A DNA stretch of 64,000 nucleotides from Apus apus (GCF_020740795.1 NC_067296.1:3201001-3265000); one strand, 5' to 3'; numbered from the stretch's first letter, positions 39,601 to 52,354 are shown. The notes: a model not told the origin generated them from the sequence alone. Translations and numbers: made by a program.

Positions 39601-42574
39601 CAAGGCATCCTTCAGTTTTTCCTTTTAATTTGCTTGCATTGCTAAATCTAACCTCCTAAAAATATCAAGGCTTTCTAATTTTTCCACAAATCAAGTCTTA
39701 TTTCCATATAACCTTTAAAAAAATCCTCACTTTGTTTTGGTTTATCTGTCTCAAGTAATTCAGTGTCTCTTGAAAAAATTAACTGCTTGACCATTTTCTT
39801 CTATACTGGTAAGGAAAGAGACTACAGATGTTTTCAGGTGAAAATAGTCTATAAGGCAGCATTGTTTATGCTGGATAAGAGCCTGGAAATCTTAACTGCT
39901 TTCTTCACAGACTGTAAGCACAACTAACTTAATGGCTGTTTATGGATTATATTGAGTTCCAGCTCTTCAGTGTTCTTGATACTTTTTTAGATATTTTTTT
40001 TAAGGATTCAGCATGATACCATAGCATGCACTATATACTTTAATTGTCCTTATTATTTATATTTCAATCTACTTTTGCCCTTAAGCTCTTCCAGTTTGAC
40101 TGGTGACTTATTGTCCTGACTTTTTATATGGAGAAGAAACTAAAGATAGAGCAGCAATACAATTCATTGGCTGATATGCAGCAGCTCAGCTGAGCACCCA
40201 CAGGATCTTGTCTGGATTCCACCAGCAGTCTTGTCTCCCTGCTTCTTGGATTTATTCCAGCATAGCCATTTTTTTTGCTGCACCCCTCAAAGGCACAAAT
40301 CTTGTACTGCTGGTTGTTTCTTTGTTACCATCAGGGTGAACTGGGAGAAGCATGTTCTTGTGTGTAGTGCCCTTTACTGGGTTTACCAGAAGGAATAAGA
40401 TCTGAAAGGTCCTTCTTTGCCCTTTTTGTGACTGTGAATCCATCTTTTCAGGGTGTGTCAGATAAGCTTCATCTCCAGTAGAAGCTCAGGAAGTCAGCAG
40501 AAGTTCAGGTACCTGTGGTTTGTCAGAGAATAACTGCCCAACTTATCTAATTCAACAGCCTAGAGAGCATTTTCCAAGTTTCAGGACAAGATCAGCTGTT
40601 TTCAAGAAGTGTGTGTCTCATTCGCTTACCTCTGGTCCTGCTGTGGGTACGAAAAGGCTTGAAGTTCCAGGTGTCATTCAAAGAGCAGCTTTGCTCTTTG
40701 TGCAAGGAGTGATAAGTGTGTCTGAACTGGAAACTTTCAAAGGAACTGGGATCAGTCAGGTACTGACCAAGGTGCAGGTTTGCTCCTAGACTATCAACCA
40801 GTTAGTCTTAATTTGAGCAGTGTAAATGGCTAATGGCAAGAACTTCTTGTATCTCGGAGGTGTGGGAGGTGAGCCAAGTAGCCATTGAGTGAGTGGTGAA
40901 ATTTCATGGAGGAATAAAATAGAGAAATAATTTTAATTATCAAATTAAGGGTATCATGTTGAAGTCTGTATGTGGCTGAGCTGCCACAGGGAGAATTCTC
41001 AGTCACTTGTCACTAAGTTGCCATTTACTTTGACTTGTATATTGTGGACACTTGCAGAAGAAATGCCCTGTGATAACAGGTGTGTTAAGCTGTGGTTTAG
41101 GGGTGCATCAGAAAAGCCATTTGGGTCTAGAGAGTTCTATGAAAGCACCAGCTGGAAACCTCTGTATGTGATAGCCTGTCGATGCTGCTCACCATTGGTG
41201 GATTCCAGCTCCAGTGAAAGCAGGTGTCTTACCAGTAAAGGGTTAGGTGGCTTTCCCTCTGTGGTTAGGGTGCCTTTAGGATTTGGGCAAGTCTTGTGGG
41301 TCAGTACTGGCACGCTGTGAACTAATTCTTCAGAAATGTGGAATGTAAGATCTTGCACTGGTATCAATTATTTGCTGATGTCCAAAACTCTGCTTGTGCA
41401 ACATCACAGTGGAAGGCTAAGAGAGAAGAAGGAATGATCAAGCAAGACCAGATTCTGGCAAGAGTACCTTCCTGTCTACTGAAATGAGTTCCTAAAATTG
41501 TGATCATCTTCCTCAGTCCTGTTTTTTAATGGAGAGGGAGTTTGGAGAAGGAAGGGATGTGAATGGACACCTCTGGGTGTGCATAATCAGTGCTTGCAAT
41601 GTACCTTGGGCCTTTCAGATGAAAGATGCTAGGGAACTTAAAATACCATTTAAAATGAAAAAGATCTACTTGGAAGATACAGCATTTGCAAATAAGATGA
41701 ACACCAGATGTAAGTGCTTGGTTGAAGCCTTTGGGATGGATCCTCAGCTTTGGGAGAGATGGGCAAGGGGAAAGCAGAGTTTTGCAGGCACTTTGCAGTG
41801 AGCGTAGGTGAACTTTGAAGTTGAGGAGTGAGCTTTTATGTTCTGATTGCTCCTTATTATTTGTCATTTCTACTGAGCTCTTCCCACTGGGTTGGTATTA
41901 GCTGTATAAAATACATCTTCATGAAGGTGTAGAAATGTGTCATAAGCTCCTTTTTGTGTTGTTTCCTAAAAAGCACTGCATGCTGGGCAAAGTAAGACAA
42001 AGTAGAGTGTGTTTACAAACTGCAGGCAGAGACTAGAATAATAGGATCTTTGTGAATTATTCTCTGTGTGCTTCTAGCTTCTTAATAGAGAAGCTTATCT
42101 TGAAACCAGTTTTGCTCATCAAGGTGATATCACGCTGTCATATTTGTGGCAAAGTTTTAGTAGATGCAAGATTGAGACAGAAACAAGTATCTCAAGTTAG
42201 CAATATGGCATATTTAAGAGTTTAGCCACGTCAGTTTGGTCTTCAGCTACTGACTCCAGCATCCCTAATGACCAGTTCACACTGCTCTGCAAGGCATAAC
42301 TATTTTTATTAAGGATGATGGAGAGGGAATAATGTTGAGACTGTTTAGGTTGGTTGGGGGTTGTTTTTCTTTTTCCAGTGGCAGAAGGGTGGGTAGAGGA
42401 AAAAGCTCCCCCAGTTTTTAAGCTTGTCTGACTAGGCCTGTCAGACATTCCTTTTCACTGTTGTTCTTGATTACTTCAAAAAGCTTTTTAGTAGCTGGTA
42501 CATTGTCCCCAGGATGCACCTGTAACCAAGTCCCTTTCAATCTTTTTGGTAAAATAAACAGATCTCTCTCTTAC
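36673..42574. other. Intergenic sequence, nothing firmly recognised
   Basis: No gene accepted. An exon-like segment at 41619-41709 (acceptor CTTTCAG, donor GAT|GTAAGT) is noted as a weak lead. Other open frames (for example 37693-38136 and 40970-41320) have no domain content. A homopurine patch lies at 38755-38800. Confidence 0.45.
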
Positions 42575-42712
42575 TACCCATCATGAGACAGTTTCACTTC
42601 TGATGCTTTTCACACCATCTCTTCTTACCCGACATAATCCCAATGTGAGCATGAATCGAACCCTTCCAGTAACTGTTCTGCCATTTGCAGTTTTGGGAGC
42701 AACTGCAGATTT
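42575..42712 (-). repeat. Ancient tRNA-headed SINE with CpG retained (candidate)
   Basis: Read on the minus strand: CTGCAGTTGCTCC (about 42709-42697) resembles the A-box region of a tRNA (GCAGTTGG type). GGGTTCGATTC at 42663-42653 holds an exact B box (GTTCGATTC). The A-to-B distance is tRNA-like. Past the B box, ATTATGTCGGGTAAGAAGAG and GGTGTGAAAAGCATC resemble the tail of old vertebrate tRNA SINEs of the HE1/LF kind, whose tails read approximately GTCGGGCAGGAAGGGCATCC then GTAAAAC. CpGs survive in the B box and in CCCGAC although the surroundings are CpG-poor. Family assignment is by memory of the pattern and is tentative. Confidence 0.4.
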
Positions 42713-45700
42713 CTAATTAATGGTAACTAATATTTTATGACTGGCTTTGTTCCTGATCAGTATGACCTATTAATCTCTCGACTTCTCTCCTGAACAGAAT
42801 CTCTCACTCTGCAAGTACAAACACCCTTTCTAGAAAGAGCACTTAGGACAAAGTTGTACAAAAACACTTCTTGTGAGAATGGAGCTGTGCATGTTGCAGC
42901 CCTCCATGCTGGTGGCCATGGCTGCCCTTTCCTGACCACACTAGTAGTCAATGCATTTAAAATTAGCCCAGATGAATGATAAACATGATGCCATCCGAGA
43001 TGCTTTTTGTCCCTTGCTGGAGAACTTGTGACAAACCTGTCGTGTTACAGCTCCTGGATGACAGCTGCTGTTGTGAAGCAATTGACTTCCTACTGCTTGC
43101 TCTAAGTGTTGTGTTTTCCTTATGGCTCATGGTATCAGGGAATTGATATTAGGAAAGGACGTGCAGGATTAAATCAACCGCCTTAAAACACATCACATCT
43201 GTCAAGATGAATTTTATGAGTGGGAATCAACCCAAACTCCCATCAATTCCTATCCTGTAACTTTACCTCAATTATACGGTTGGGGCCATTTTTCCTTTTC
43301 TATCCAAGGCAGCCCAGAGTTAACTGTTTTTTTTGTGAACCTCAGTCATTTTACTTGGCTTAGTTGGATGCTGGTATGAAGTTACCAGTCTTCAGAGAGG
43401 TATTAAAATTAGTGCCAGCATGTCAGACATGTTCCAGGGTGTTCTCAGTGAGTTCCTGGTGTTCTCCTTCCCCAGTTACTCTTGTTTGCAGCTGCAGTGT
43501 GAAGCACTTCATCTTTCTCAAGTGATACAAGGATATCCTCCTTCTTTCAAAATGCAAACCAGAAATATTTAACTCTTCTGTCACTATTAATATAATTATA
43601 GCTTTCTTATGCAGTAATGGACCTATGGAAAAAAAAAGAAATATATCTCTATGCTTTAAAACAACAACTCTATCATACTTAGCCCTTCTGCCATGGATTT
43701 TCCTGTGAGGCCTTTGATTCTTCTATCAGTTCCTCTACATGTTGCAGTCTTTCATGTATATTGACTGCTCTCTATTCATCTATAAATGCTTTAACTGCTC
43801 TCTTCAGTTTTTACATGAGACATGAATTTACATGAGGATGAATTTTAAGTCTTCCCATTTCCAGTATCTTGCTGAGAGGAATGTTTGTTCCATGATGACC
43901 AGATCAGAAGTAATAATGATAGAGCTGCTCAGGTGGGAATGAAAGGTGACAACTGAGCATTGGTGCAATGCCAGGTACAATTGAACTATTATATGTGATA
44001 ACCAAGTATTATTTAGCCATTAAATTCTGATGCTTGATAGTGCTTAAAATAATACTTTAGAGCAAATCCACTTCCAAGGAACTTCTCTTTTAATATCACC
44101 TAAGGGAATTAATTTTAACTTTCATGGGATTTATTGGAAGCTTAATGCTACCTTTGAGTCTCACTCAACTCCCAGACTAATTTTTTTTCCTGAATGTCAT
44201 GAATACGTGCTTAAGTGCTGTTGGCTTTCCATGAGAAACTGACTCCAGTATCACTTTCAAAATTGTAACAATCCACTTTTGCAAATTGTTGCTTTTTTTC
44301 TGTTGAACAGTCAAATTGTGTATCACTTAACCCCATGGAGCACCAAGCGTGTGCAAGATGGAATGATATCCTGCTCTAGGCTTGATGTGATATGCTCCTC
44401 ATTTTCAAGGTTATATTTATTTGGGATATGGGGGAATTAGTGCTAGATGTTGCAGATGACCAAAGTTATACCAGTTAGTGGTCGCAGGGTGCACTTAATC
44501 CGTTGCTACTACTGAATGAACTGGAGTTTTATAAAATTTGTGCTGTGATTGTACCTTCAAGTTCAGAGGAAATGTCAGTTTATCTTTGGAGGGAGGCAGA
44601 ACTGATGACTTCTGCCCTCTATGAGCTGTTTTGTTGCTGTTACTGTATGACATGGGCAGTGAAATTGCCTGGCCTTGAGGCTAAAATAGTTCATCTGCTG
44701 TTTAAGGGAAAGCTTGAATATTAACTATTATTGTGGGAAGGCTTTGAGACATTGTAAGGGAGGGTGTTGTGTAGGTGGAAGTGTTGAACTATAGAACCTG
44801 CATTTTCTTTGTAATTTGTTTTTCCTTTCCTCAGTGGCAGGTCTGTTAAGTGGACTGAAAAAGGGGGAAATCCATTTCTGTTGGCTGCAGCAGCCAGAGC
44901 TGGGTGAATCCCTTCCTGTCTGGAAGCCACTTTTATGTGTGTTACAATTAGCAAAATGTTCCCATGTGAGATTTCTCCAATTATATAGATTTCTGAAGTT
45001 GTGCTTTCACCATTTCACTCATCAGGATATTGCTTTTCCTGCAGACTTAACAGGTTTATTTCTGGCTCCAGCAGAAAGCAATTACTGCAGGTACCAAAGT
45101 ACTGAGTATTCAACCAGAATGTTCAGTTCCAGAAGGAATTTTTGGGCCAATATTTTTACCTAGCAAAGCAGAATTTGGTGGGTTTTCATACCAAGATGAA
45201 TTTGATTTGTAGTAGTTGGATTGAAAGAAAAACCACAACCCCAAAACATAAACCCCTAACCCCAGAAAATCTATGCCATGGTTTGAAGTTTTTGATGCAT
45301 GTCAGGGTGGTTTGTGTTGGGTGTGGAGTTCTCTGTTTCAGGTTTATCATGTGGTGGATTTTTGGTTTGGGTTTTTTCTTTTTTGAGGCTTGACTTTGGT
45401 ACAGCAGTGTGCTTTTTTCACTTTTTATGTATGATTAGTTCATTGGTGGCACACTCGTTCCTGTTATATTGAAGGTGAGATGAAGTCTCAACTGAGGGTA
45501 TTGTTTTTTGTTTAGATTTCCAATTTAAATTCAGTGTTTTATTCACAAAAACTGATGGTGATGCTCTTATTAGTACCCCAGGCACACAAATCTTATTGTT
45601 TTCAAATGCACCATTGCCTGTGGTTACTTACAGGAAAAGAAATAGTGCAACAAACACTGGGTGAATTCCCAAACCTTTCTGCCACTAGGAACTTCTAAAT

Positions 45701-46164
45701 GCATTTATGAAGAGCTCTTGCCTCTGTTTAGTTCATCTATGGGATTCTTGTTCCACAGGGTTTTAATGAGTTTTCTTGTTTCCTGAGATATTGAAATGGA
45801 ACATGCCTATTTCAGCAGCTGTAGCTGGTTTAATGACATTTTTCTTGGTGCTAATAGAAACTAAATGTTGAGACTCCAGCTTAACTTGATCATCTGCAGG
45901 TACTGGGTGGGTTGAAGGCAACCAAAGCAGAACAACTTGAAACACCAAGTCTTTGTAATGAGCTGCTTTCAGAAAGCTGTGGGGCTACTGCATCCATCCA
46001 TTGCTCTAGCAAATGAGCTAAGGACATAGGAAGTTGATCTTCTTGTGGCTGGTTTAAACAAATAACTGAAGCATTTCCATATACCTTCACTGCAAGCAAC
46101 TGTGATTGTTATGTTTGCAGTCCTTGGTTTTTCTTGGACTGCTGTGGGCCATAAAGATACTGAT
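42713..46164. other. Intergenic sequence, nothing firmly recognised
   Basis: AT-rich unique sequence with homeodomain-type TAATTA near 42715 and several MEIS-like CTGTCA matches (for example about 43198). No gene is supported. The open frame 44816-45163 lacks domain features. Confidence 0.45.
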
Positions 46165-46345
46165 ATCAGTGTAATAATTACAGGGTTTAATCCTAGTTCT
46201 GCTCTGTACCTCTTAGTGTGTTGGGAGAACTTGACCTCTGTTTCCCTTCTGCAAAATGGAGATAAAGATGCTCTGATGTTCAGCAGGTTATTGTAAATGT
46301 AGGTGCTTGAATGTGTACGAAGGCTGTTAGGTGCAAAAAAGCTTT
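46165..46345 (+). repeat. MIR-like SINE fossil
   Basis: The order of blocks follows MIR: GGGTTTAATCCTAGTTCTGC (decayed B box and GGCTCTGCC), then AACTTGACCTCTGTTTCCCT (compare CTTAACCTCTCTGTGCCTCAGTTTCC), then CTGCAAAATGGAGATAAAGA (compare CTGTAAAATGGGGATAAT), then GGTTATTGTAAATGTAGGTG and GCTGTTAGGTGCAAA as in sauropsid MIR 3' ends. The 5' tRNA part before 46165 is not recognisable. Confidence 0.6.
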
Positions 46346-49300
46346 TAAAAGTGTAGATGTCTGTTTGTCTTGTGCATAACCAGAAGAATTTGTGTTCTTG
46401 GCTCAAGAGCAGGAGTATGATAGCCACACACAGCAGGAGGGCTGAAAATGAGGTTAGATGCTTTTATAGAGAACACTGTAAAGTTCTCTTTTCTCTTAGG
46501 TGGTAAAGCTGATGCTTTTGGGCATGGAGATCCTTGCCATGCTCCCAGTAGGGGATTGATTCTTCACATATCTCTTGGAGCACTTAATAACTTCTAGGCT
46601 AAAATGTTTTCTCCCATCTAAGTGTAAAGCTCTCATATTATTGGTTGATTTTTTTTTTTAATTATTTTTTTTTTTAAGAGACCCTATGTAAGTGAGCTGG
46701 AAATATCATCAGTAACTGATTCAAGTGAGATTCCTGCTGCTAATTACACAGGCTTTTTGCTAAAGGTAGTAAATAGAAATCATTCATGGATCCTTAGAGG
46801 CCTCCAAAATCATTCCATATTCATAGTAAATATATCAGGGAGTTTCATAAGAGAATAATTTTAAAACAAAGCCTGGTCAGCTGTTTAATAATTTACTGAT
46901 AGTGATAGCAAGGAGAATATCTAATAACTAGCAAGACTGGCTTTCAAGTAGAAAATAAATTAGCATTAGAGGAGTGTTTTTTCTGAGAATCATAATTACT
47001 ATTAGAGAAACATTTGGTTATCATGTCAATTCTTGATTGCCTTACAAGCACTTACAAAGGCAAAGACACTTTTTTTGATTATTTAGGAAGCTGTAAAGCC
47101 AAATTTATTCACATGACACTTAGCTGAAATGGGCAGCTCTCTGCAGTTTTATCAAGCCCAGCCTAATAATAGAAAATTTCTTTATTGGCCTGGGTGCAAT
47201 ATCTGATGCCAGTCTGTATTTGCTGACGTGCCACAAGAGGGAACACTGACTCTGGCCAGCTGCACTCAGCTATTTAGATTTATTTTTAAAGGCTACATTT
47301 AGAATAGCTAGAAGAATTCAATGGGAACTACAGACTTGCAAAGAAAAGCAAGTCCTCACTGCAGCCTATGTTGCATCTGCTGATGGTGGTGACTTTGGGA
47401 AACCCAGACTACAGCCTACAGAAGAACAACAAGGGGAAAAATGAAGTGTGAGCAGTCCTTGCCTGCATCCTTCAGGCCTTGGGGCAGGTTGGCCACTGAA
47501 ACTGTAAGGCCATGGTAAATGTAGTGGTTATGGTTCTTGGTCTCCCCTGCCTGAGAGCCTGAAACCCTCCAGAGTGTGGAAAATGTGGGGAGGTGGGGAC
47601 TTGCACCCTTGTGCCAGTCTTAAGGGTTCATCTCCAGTGGTTGGCTGTGTTCATCTAAATAGGCTTAGATGGACTGTGCTGTGGGAGTGGGAGGGTCAAA
47701 GCAGGAAATAAAGCTGAATTAATAAGTAAAGGGTGGGTTTTTTTAGTTTCCTACAGGTCCTTTGTCTCTAGCACCATATTGGCAAGAGGAAGAAAGTGTT
47801 CCTTTGTTCCCAAAGCTAATCTAGCTTGGCTGTGTGCTGCTGTGCTCCTGCCTCTTCCACTAATGACTGCTAATGACATGGTGCTGTAGCACTGAGAGCA
47901 AAATATGGCCTTAATGAACCCTGATGAATATTTATGTCTTATAAAAGGATTAAGAGGTATTTTTTTGAGGGGGGAAATAGTGAGGATTCAGTAATTCTAA
48001 CACATTTAATAGTGCTCTATATTTTCCAAATACTTGATAAAGTTTATGCTTAGCTGTGGTGTTGCAGTAAATTCCTAATAAAATATTTTCTGTCCTTTTG
48101 TTAGCTTATAAATTTCTCTGTACTTTTTATTAGATGAGCTGCATGAGCAATCTATTAAAAATGAGTGCTCTAGAATCTGCAATTTTTCTCTGTGGTATTC
48201 TGTAAGCTTCCCTGCTCTCCTGAATGACTGGATACTGGATGTGAGTCTTTAGTCACAATTTGTTGCCATATTGCTAGGGCTGGAGTTCAGCACATTGTGC
48301 AGGAGGAAAGGCTGACACCTCCTGTGAATACTCAGCTGTTTTCTTTGTGTGGGCTCAAATCCCTTAGGTACAGCTCGTGAGAGTAAGTGAACCATTCATG
48401 GTTAACCATGAGCTAACACACATCCTCATAAATCTTTACTGGATTACTTTAGGAATAATTTCTCCCTTTCACTAATGTTCTAGGTCTTTTTTTTTCCTAC
48501 TAGAAAACTTCTCATTGATTGCTTGTGTGGTGCATTTTTGTAGTGACAGATGCAGCTTTTACCTGCAAAATGGAAGTGAAAAACGTGCTATAGGTTCCTG
48601 TGCATGAAGTGCTGAAGGTTTCTTGTTTTCCTGTTCTGACAAACTGTGCTTTTTGTAAATTTAAGTTGGAGCTATTGAGAGCACCTTTTGCTGCCCTCTG
48701 TTCTTCGCTGATTAACTTAATTGGCCTTTTGCTGATCATTTTTGGTTTTTATCTGAGGTGGGAATGTGAGAAATGTGTCTTGTGGTATCTTAACTTTGAA
48801 ATTAGGATTCTGCAATTCCTTGGAGGGAAGACAAAGTGAGGCAGTGAAAGAACTGGCTGTGATTTGTCACACTGAGTTTGATGTATTGGAGGGAAATGAC
48901 TTTCAGATATGTTAGAGTTCAACCTACCATACTTGTTGATTCTTCTCTTGCTCTCTAAAAAGCAAGGGAAGATAAGCAGCAAAAGATACCAGTGGAGTAA
49001 AATTTGTTGACAATAACTGAAAATACACATAGAAGATTTACAATTGGTAGTCACCAGTTTAGCAGATTTGCCTCTGGGAGTTTGGTGTGATGCAATAAGT
49101 CAAGTACTCTTATGATCATGTTTCATCTTCCTGCTTGAGCTTCTCTTGTTGCTTTAATGAGCTTTGGCTGTAAAAGCACATAATAATACTCTCACTAATC
49201 GATTGCTTGGCTTGTAAGGGGGAGCTGCTTGGCTGGCTTCACTGGTGAGCAGGGTGTGATTTGCAGCTGCTGAAGTGACCACTCAGTAAATTGGGAACGT

Positions 49301-49364
49301 AGAAGCTGATGTTGGGTATGTTGCCTTGTCACTTGCTGACAGGTCTCACAGTTTAATTATTAAT
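46346..49364. other. Intergenic sequence; possible conserved non-coding block
   Basis: The part from about 46,680 to 47,340 is AT-rich, non-repetitive and dense in homeodomain-like TAATTA/AATAAT words and ends near a CTCF-like motif. It reads like a conserved non-coding element, but this needs comparison with other genomes. A T-rich tract lies at 46647-46676. No gene recognised. Confidence 0.35.
47229..47249 (+). promoter_or_regulatory. Candidate CTCF site
   Basis: GCCACAAGAGGGAACACTG (47230-47248) matches the CTCF core CCANNAGRGGGCRC apart from the position after GGG. It is a motif match only; the CpG just before it (GACGTG) is retained in a CpG-poor neighbourhood. Confidence 0.35.
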
Positions 49365-49422
49365 CATGTTTATTATGGCTGTTTCTGATAGTCCCATGGC
49401 CCTAGGCACTGTATCCACAGGT
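49365..49422 (+). repeat. Old sauropsid interspersed repeat fragment (candidate)
   Basis: GTTTATTATGGCTGTTTCTG, GTCCCATGGCCCTAGGCACT and GTATCCACA follow the block order of a repeat abundant in turtle and crocodile DNA (TTTGTATTACGGTAGCACC, then CCCCATTGTGCTAGGC, then ACTGTACAAACACA). Only about 58 bases remain. The family name is not certain. Confidence 0.35.
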
Positions 49423-51343
49423 CTCTGAGCCTGGCAGGTTTCCATTCCAGGGCAGGTATGTGATGAGGGGGAACAGGCCCTGGGGCTTGGTGTAACCCAG
49501 CCCATCTCCCTGGATCTGAGATTGAAACTCTTGATCAGTTTGCTCTCAGATCAAAATCATCCCCCACAGGTACTTTTATTTTCACCAGCTCTCTAGCTAG
49601 CCTAGGGCAACAAGGCTCTGCATCTGAGCTGGGATGAGCCTGGGTAAGAATGAACTACAAGAAGGGAGTAAGTAGTGTGAGAGTTCCCTTAAGGTAAGAA
49701 AAATAAAAAGGGAGACAAAACCAAGTGTATTAAAATGATGTGGGGAAGCAAAGGCAGAGATAAATTAAGGTGAGGGAACAGGGATGGGGGAGTAAACATT
49801 GAAATTCTTACAGGAGTCCAGTTACTTGAGTTTTTTGTTTTCATTTTCTGAGGTATCATAGCTGGCTTCTCTTTGGTGAATTGGTGTATTAATGGTCACC
49901 AAGAGCCAAGAACATGGCTCATTCTTTCCCTGATTTACAATCAGATCACACTTCTAGTGGCAGGACGAGCTCCTCCCATACTTAGATGCCAAGTTGCAGC
50001 ACAAGGTCTAGCCTGAGTACCTACTTTCCTCAGAGAAAAAGAATAAGGACTAAGAGTAAATACAAAAGTATCAGGTGGAAAAAATAGTTTGGAGAGGTTC
50101 TACTGCAGTCACCCCTGTTCTGCCATTTGCTTACATTACAGCAGTAAGTGTGCTCAGTCTTTAAAAGTAGACATGGAGGAAAGCTCCCAAAACCTCCAAA
50201 GTTGCTTTTGAAATTCTTTGTGTGACTTGTTTCCCTGGGTTTTAGTGGCTCTGAGGTACCTTGACCATGATTTTTCAGAAATATTCATTAAAGCAGAGTT
50301 CATGCTACTGACTGCTCAAAAAACTGGACTTGGGGTAGACTATTTAGCTGGAATGTAACTATTTAGTCCCCACTCTATATAGCTGACAGATCTCAGCTAC
50401 TTCTGAAGATCCCAACAGATTGAAATCTACAATGATATAGACCCTCTTATTTCAGATGTTTTTTCCTGAGGTGTCTCCTACTGCAATCAGAATTGTCTGA
50501 GGTAGGTAGTAATAAATCTATGACCCACACATGGAAAAGCTGTTCCTGTTGTGACTAATGAAAAGGAACCTGCTTCCCCATTTTAATGGCAGAGTTGTGC
50601 AGAACACATGTAACTACCTGCTGATACCTCAAACGTAACCCAGATCCCCTCTGTTAATTCAAGAAATGTTATATGGAGCATAACTTGCAAGGAGAATTCA
50701 CTGGGAAAAGGGAGCAGTGTCAAGGGCTGGACCTTGCAACACAGTACATAAAAAGCAATGAAATGCAGGTAAAACATGAGCTGGACCTGGTCAGTGCTTT
50801 GGAAACAGGCAAAACCAATAGAACTAGTGAAAATATTTTATGTGGAGAAATAGGCTCAAGGTCCTACTGAGTCAGAAAATGGCAGTAATGGCACCAACAT
50901 CCCTCATCTCTGTTCTTTATTCTCAGACTTCATTTACAGCTAGCACTGTTAGAATTGTGACCTTCCAAAACTACTGAAAGCTCAGAGTGATCTAGAAAAT
51001 ATTGAGAAAAATAAGTTGGGATAAGTCAATCTTCCCCCTGCACATTCTGTTTCTCCAGAGCTGGCCATGTCCTTCAGGTTTGCTTTCACCAGCCAAGACT
51101 GTGGCTGCCAGTGAATTCTGGGTGCTCAGGAACAGCTTCCTTTTATTCCCTTCAAGGCCTGGCTGTGGCTCTGCTCCTGCTCTTCTCAGTTGTACCCCTG
51201 ATGCAGGCTCACTCCAGTTTCTATCCCTGTCATCTCAACCTACACATGAGGAGCTGTCTCTGCTGAGCAGGTTCAGGTGTTTTCCAAAGGGAATATCCTG
51301 TCTCCCAGCACTGGGTTTCATTCACCATGAGTCAGCAGCCAGA

Positions 51344-51403
51344 ATGAAGAACCAGGTGCTGCCTCTTCTGCTGTTCAGCCTTTTAAAAGCAGCACAAGGC
51401 ATG
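51344..51403 (+). other. Signal-peptide-like exon candidate (unsupported)
   Basis: An ATG with A at -3 (AGAATGA) opens 20 codons, MKNQVLPLLLFSLLKAAQGM, and runs straight into ATG|GTAAGC, a good splice donor in phase 0. The peptide has the shape of a secretory signal: Lys near the start, a Leu-rich core, and small residues (AAQG) before a possible cleavage point. There is no CpG island and no partner exon was found. Its phase 0 differs from the phase 1 of the exon at 57084, so it is unlikely to be an alternative first exon of that gene. It may be chance. Confidence 0.2.
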
Positions 51404-52354
51404 GTAAGCTACAGACAGGGGAATTAAATATTGTGTATTACAGCTGTCTCTGCATTTTCATTTATTTTTATCTAGAAATTGAGCTACAACGGTGAAAAAT
51501 TGTTGTATTTTAGAAAAAGCACTTAGCAGAATACTCTGACCCTGATTCTATTATATTGGAAAACAAAGAGTTTAAGTTCAAAATTCGGTGCTAATGGAGA
51601 AGAACTGTTGGGCTGTTTGACATTTTCAGACCATTTCAATGTTGCCACCTTCATACTTACTTGTGTCTGCCTATGATGTTAATATATTGCTTTTCCGTGT
51701 TACAGCAGTGTCGAGATAAACTGCCAGATCCAGACCTTTTTTGGCATTTCCTGGGGAGTGTCATTGTGTTTGTGTGTAAAGGTGAACTTGTATTTCTGAA
51801 TAATTGATGGCAGGTAGTTAGGGATTTATTTTTTTTTATCTTCAGAAAGGAGGAAACTTATTAATGAGGATGAGGCTTAAGAGATCAATGGCAACGTGTC
51901 TGACATCGATTAATGATTTCCTCATGTAACCAGCTTTTTAAAAGGAGCTGGTATCTATATTTGCACTCATAGTTATCTGCAAGGGTGCTGATAACTTGGT
52001 GGGAGTAGAAAAACAGACAAGGTGTCACTTAAAGGGTACGGGCAACATGGCAGAGGTTTTCTCCTTGGTATTCTTAGAATTAGCCTAATGTGACTGCTCA
52101 GTGTTTGAGGGGCTGCACAGCTCCTGGCTTTCTTTTTGTAAGGGGGGAGTTTGTGCACATACATAAATACAGGTGAGCCCAGAGGGAGAACTGAAGCCAG
52201 TGTAAGAGACATAGTTTAATTTTTAATTATAAAAATAGAAATTGAGAAGAGAGAGATGGGGAGGTAGAAAATGAAGTCCAAGGTATTACCTCTCCTTTCT
52301 TTAACCTCCCCTCTGCTCACCTGTGACAACAAAAACTGAACATATCATATCTAG

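Noticed and set aside
45969..46427. 152-codon minus-strand frame
   Set aside because: Lies antisense to the MIR-like fossil and has no domain content.
51002..51427. 141-codon frame containing the mini signal-peptide segment
   Set aside because: The long frame has no domain content. Only the 60-base ATG-to-donor part is retained as a low-confidence lead.
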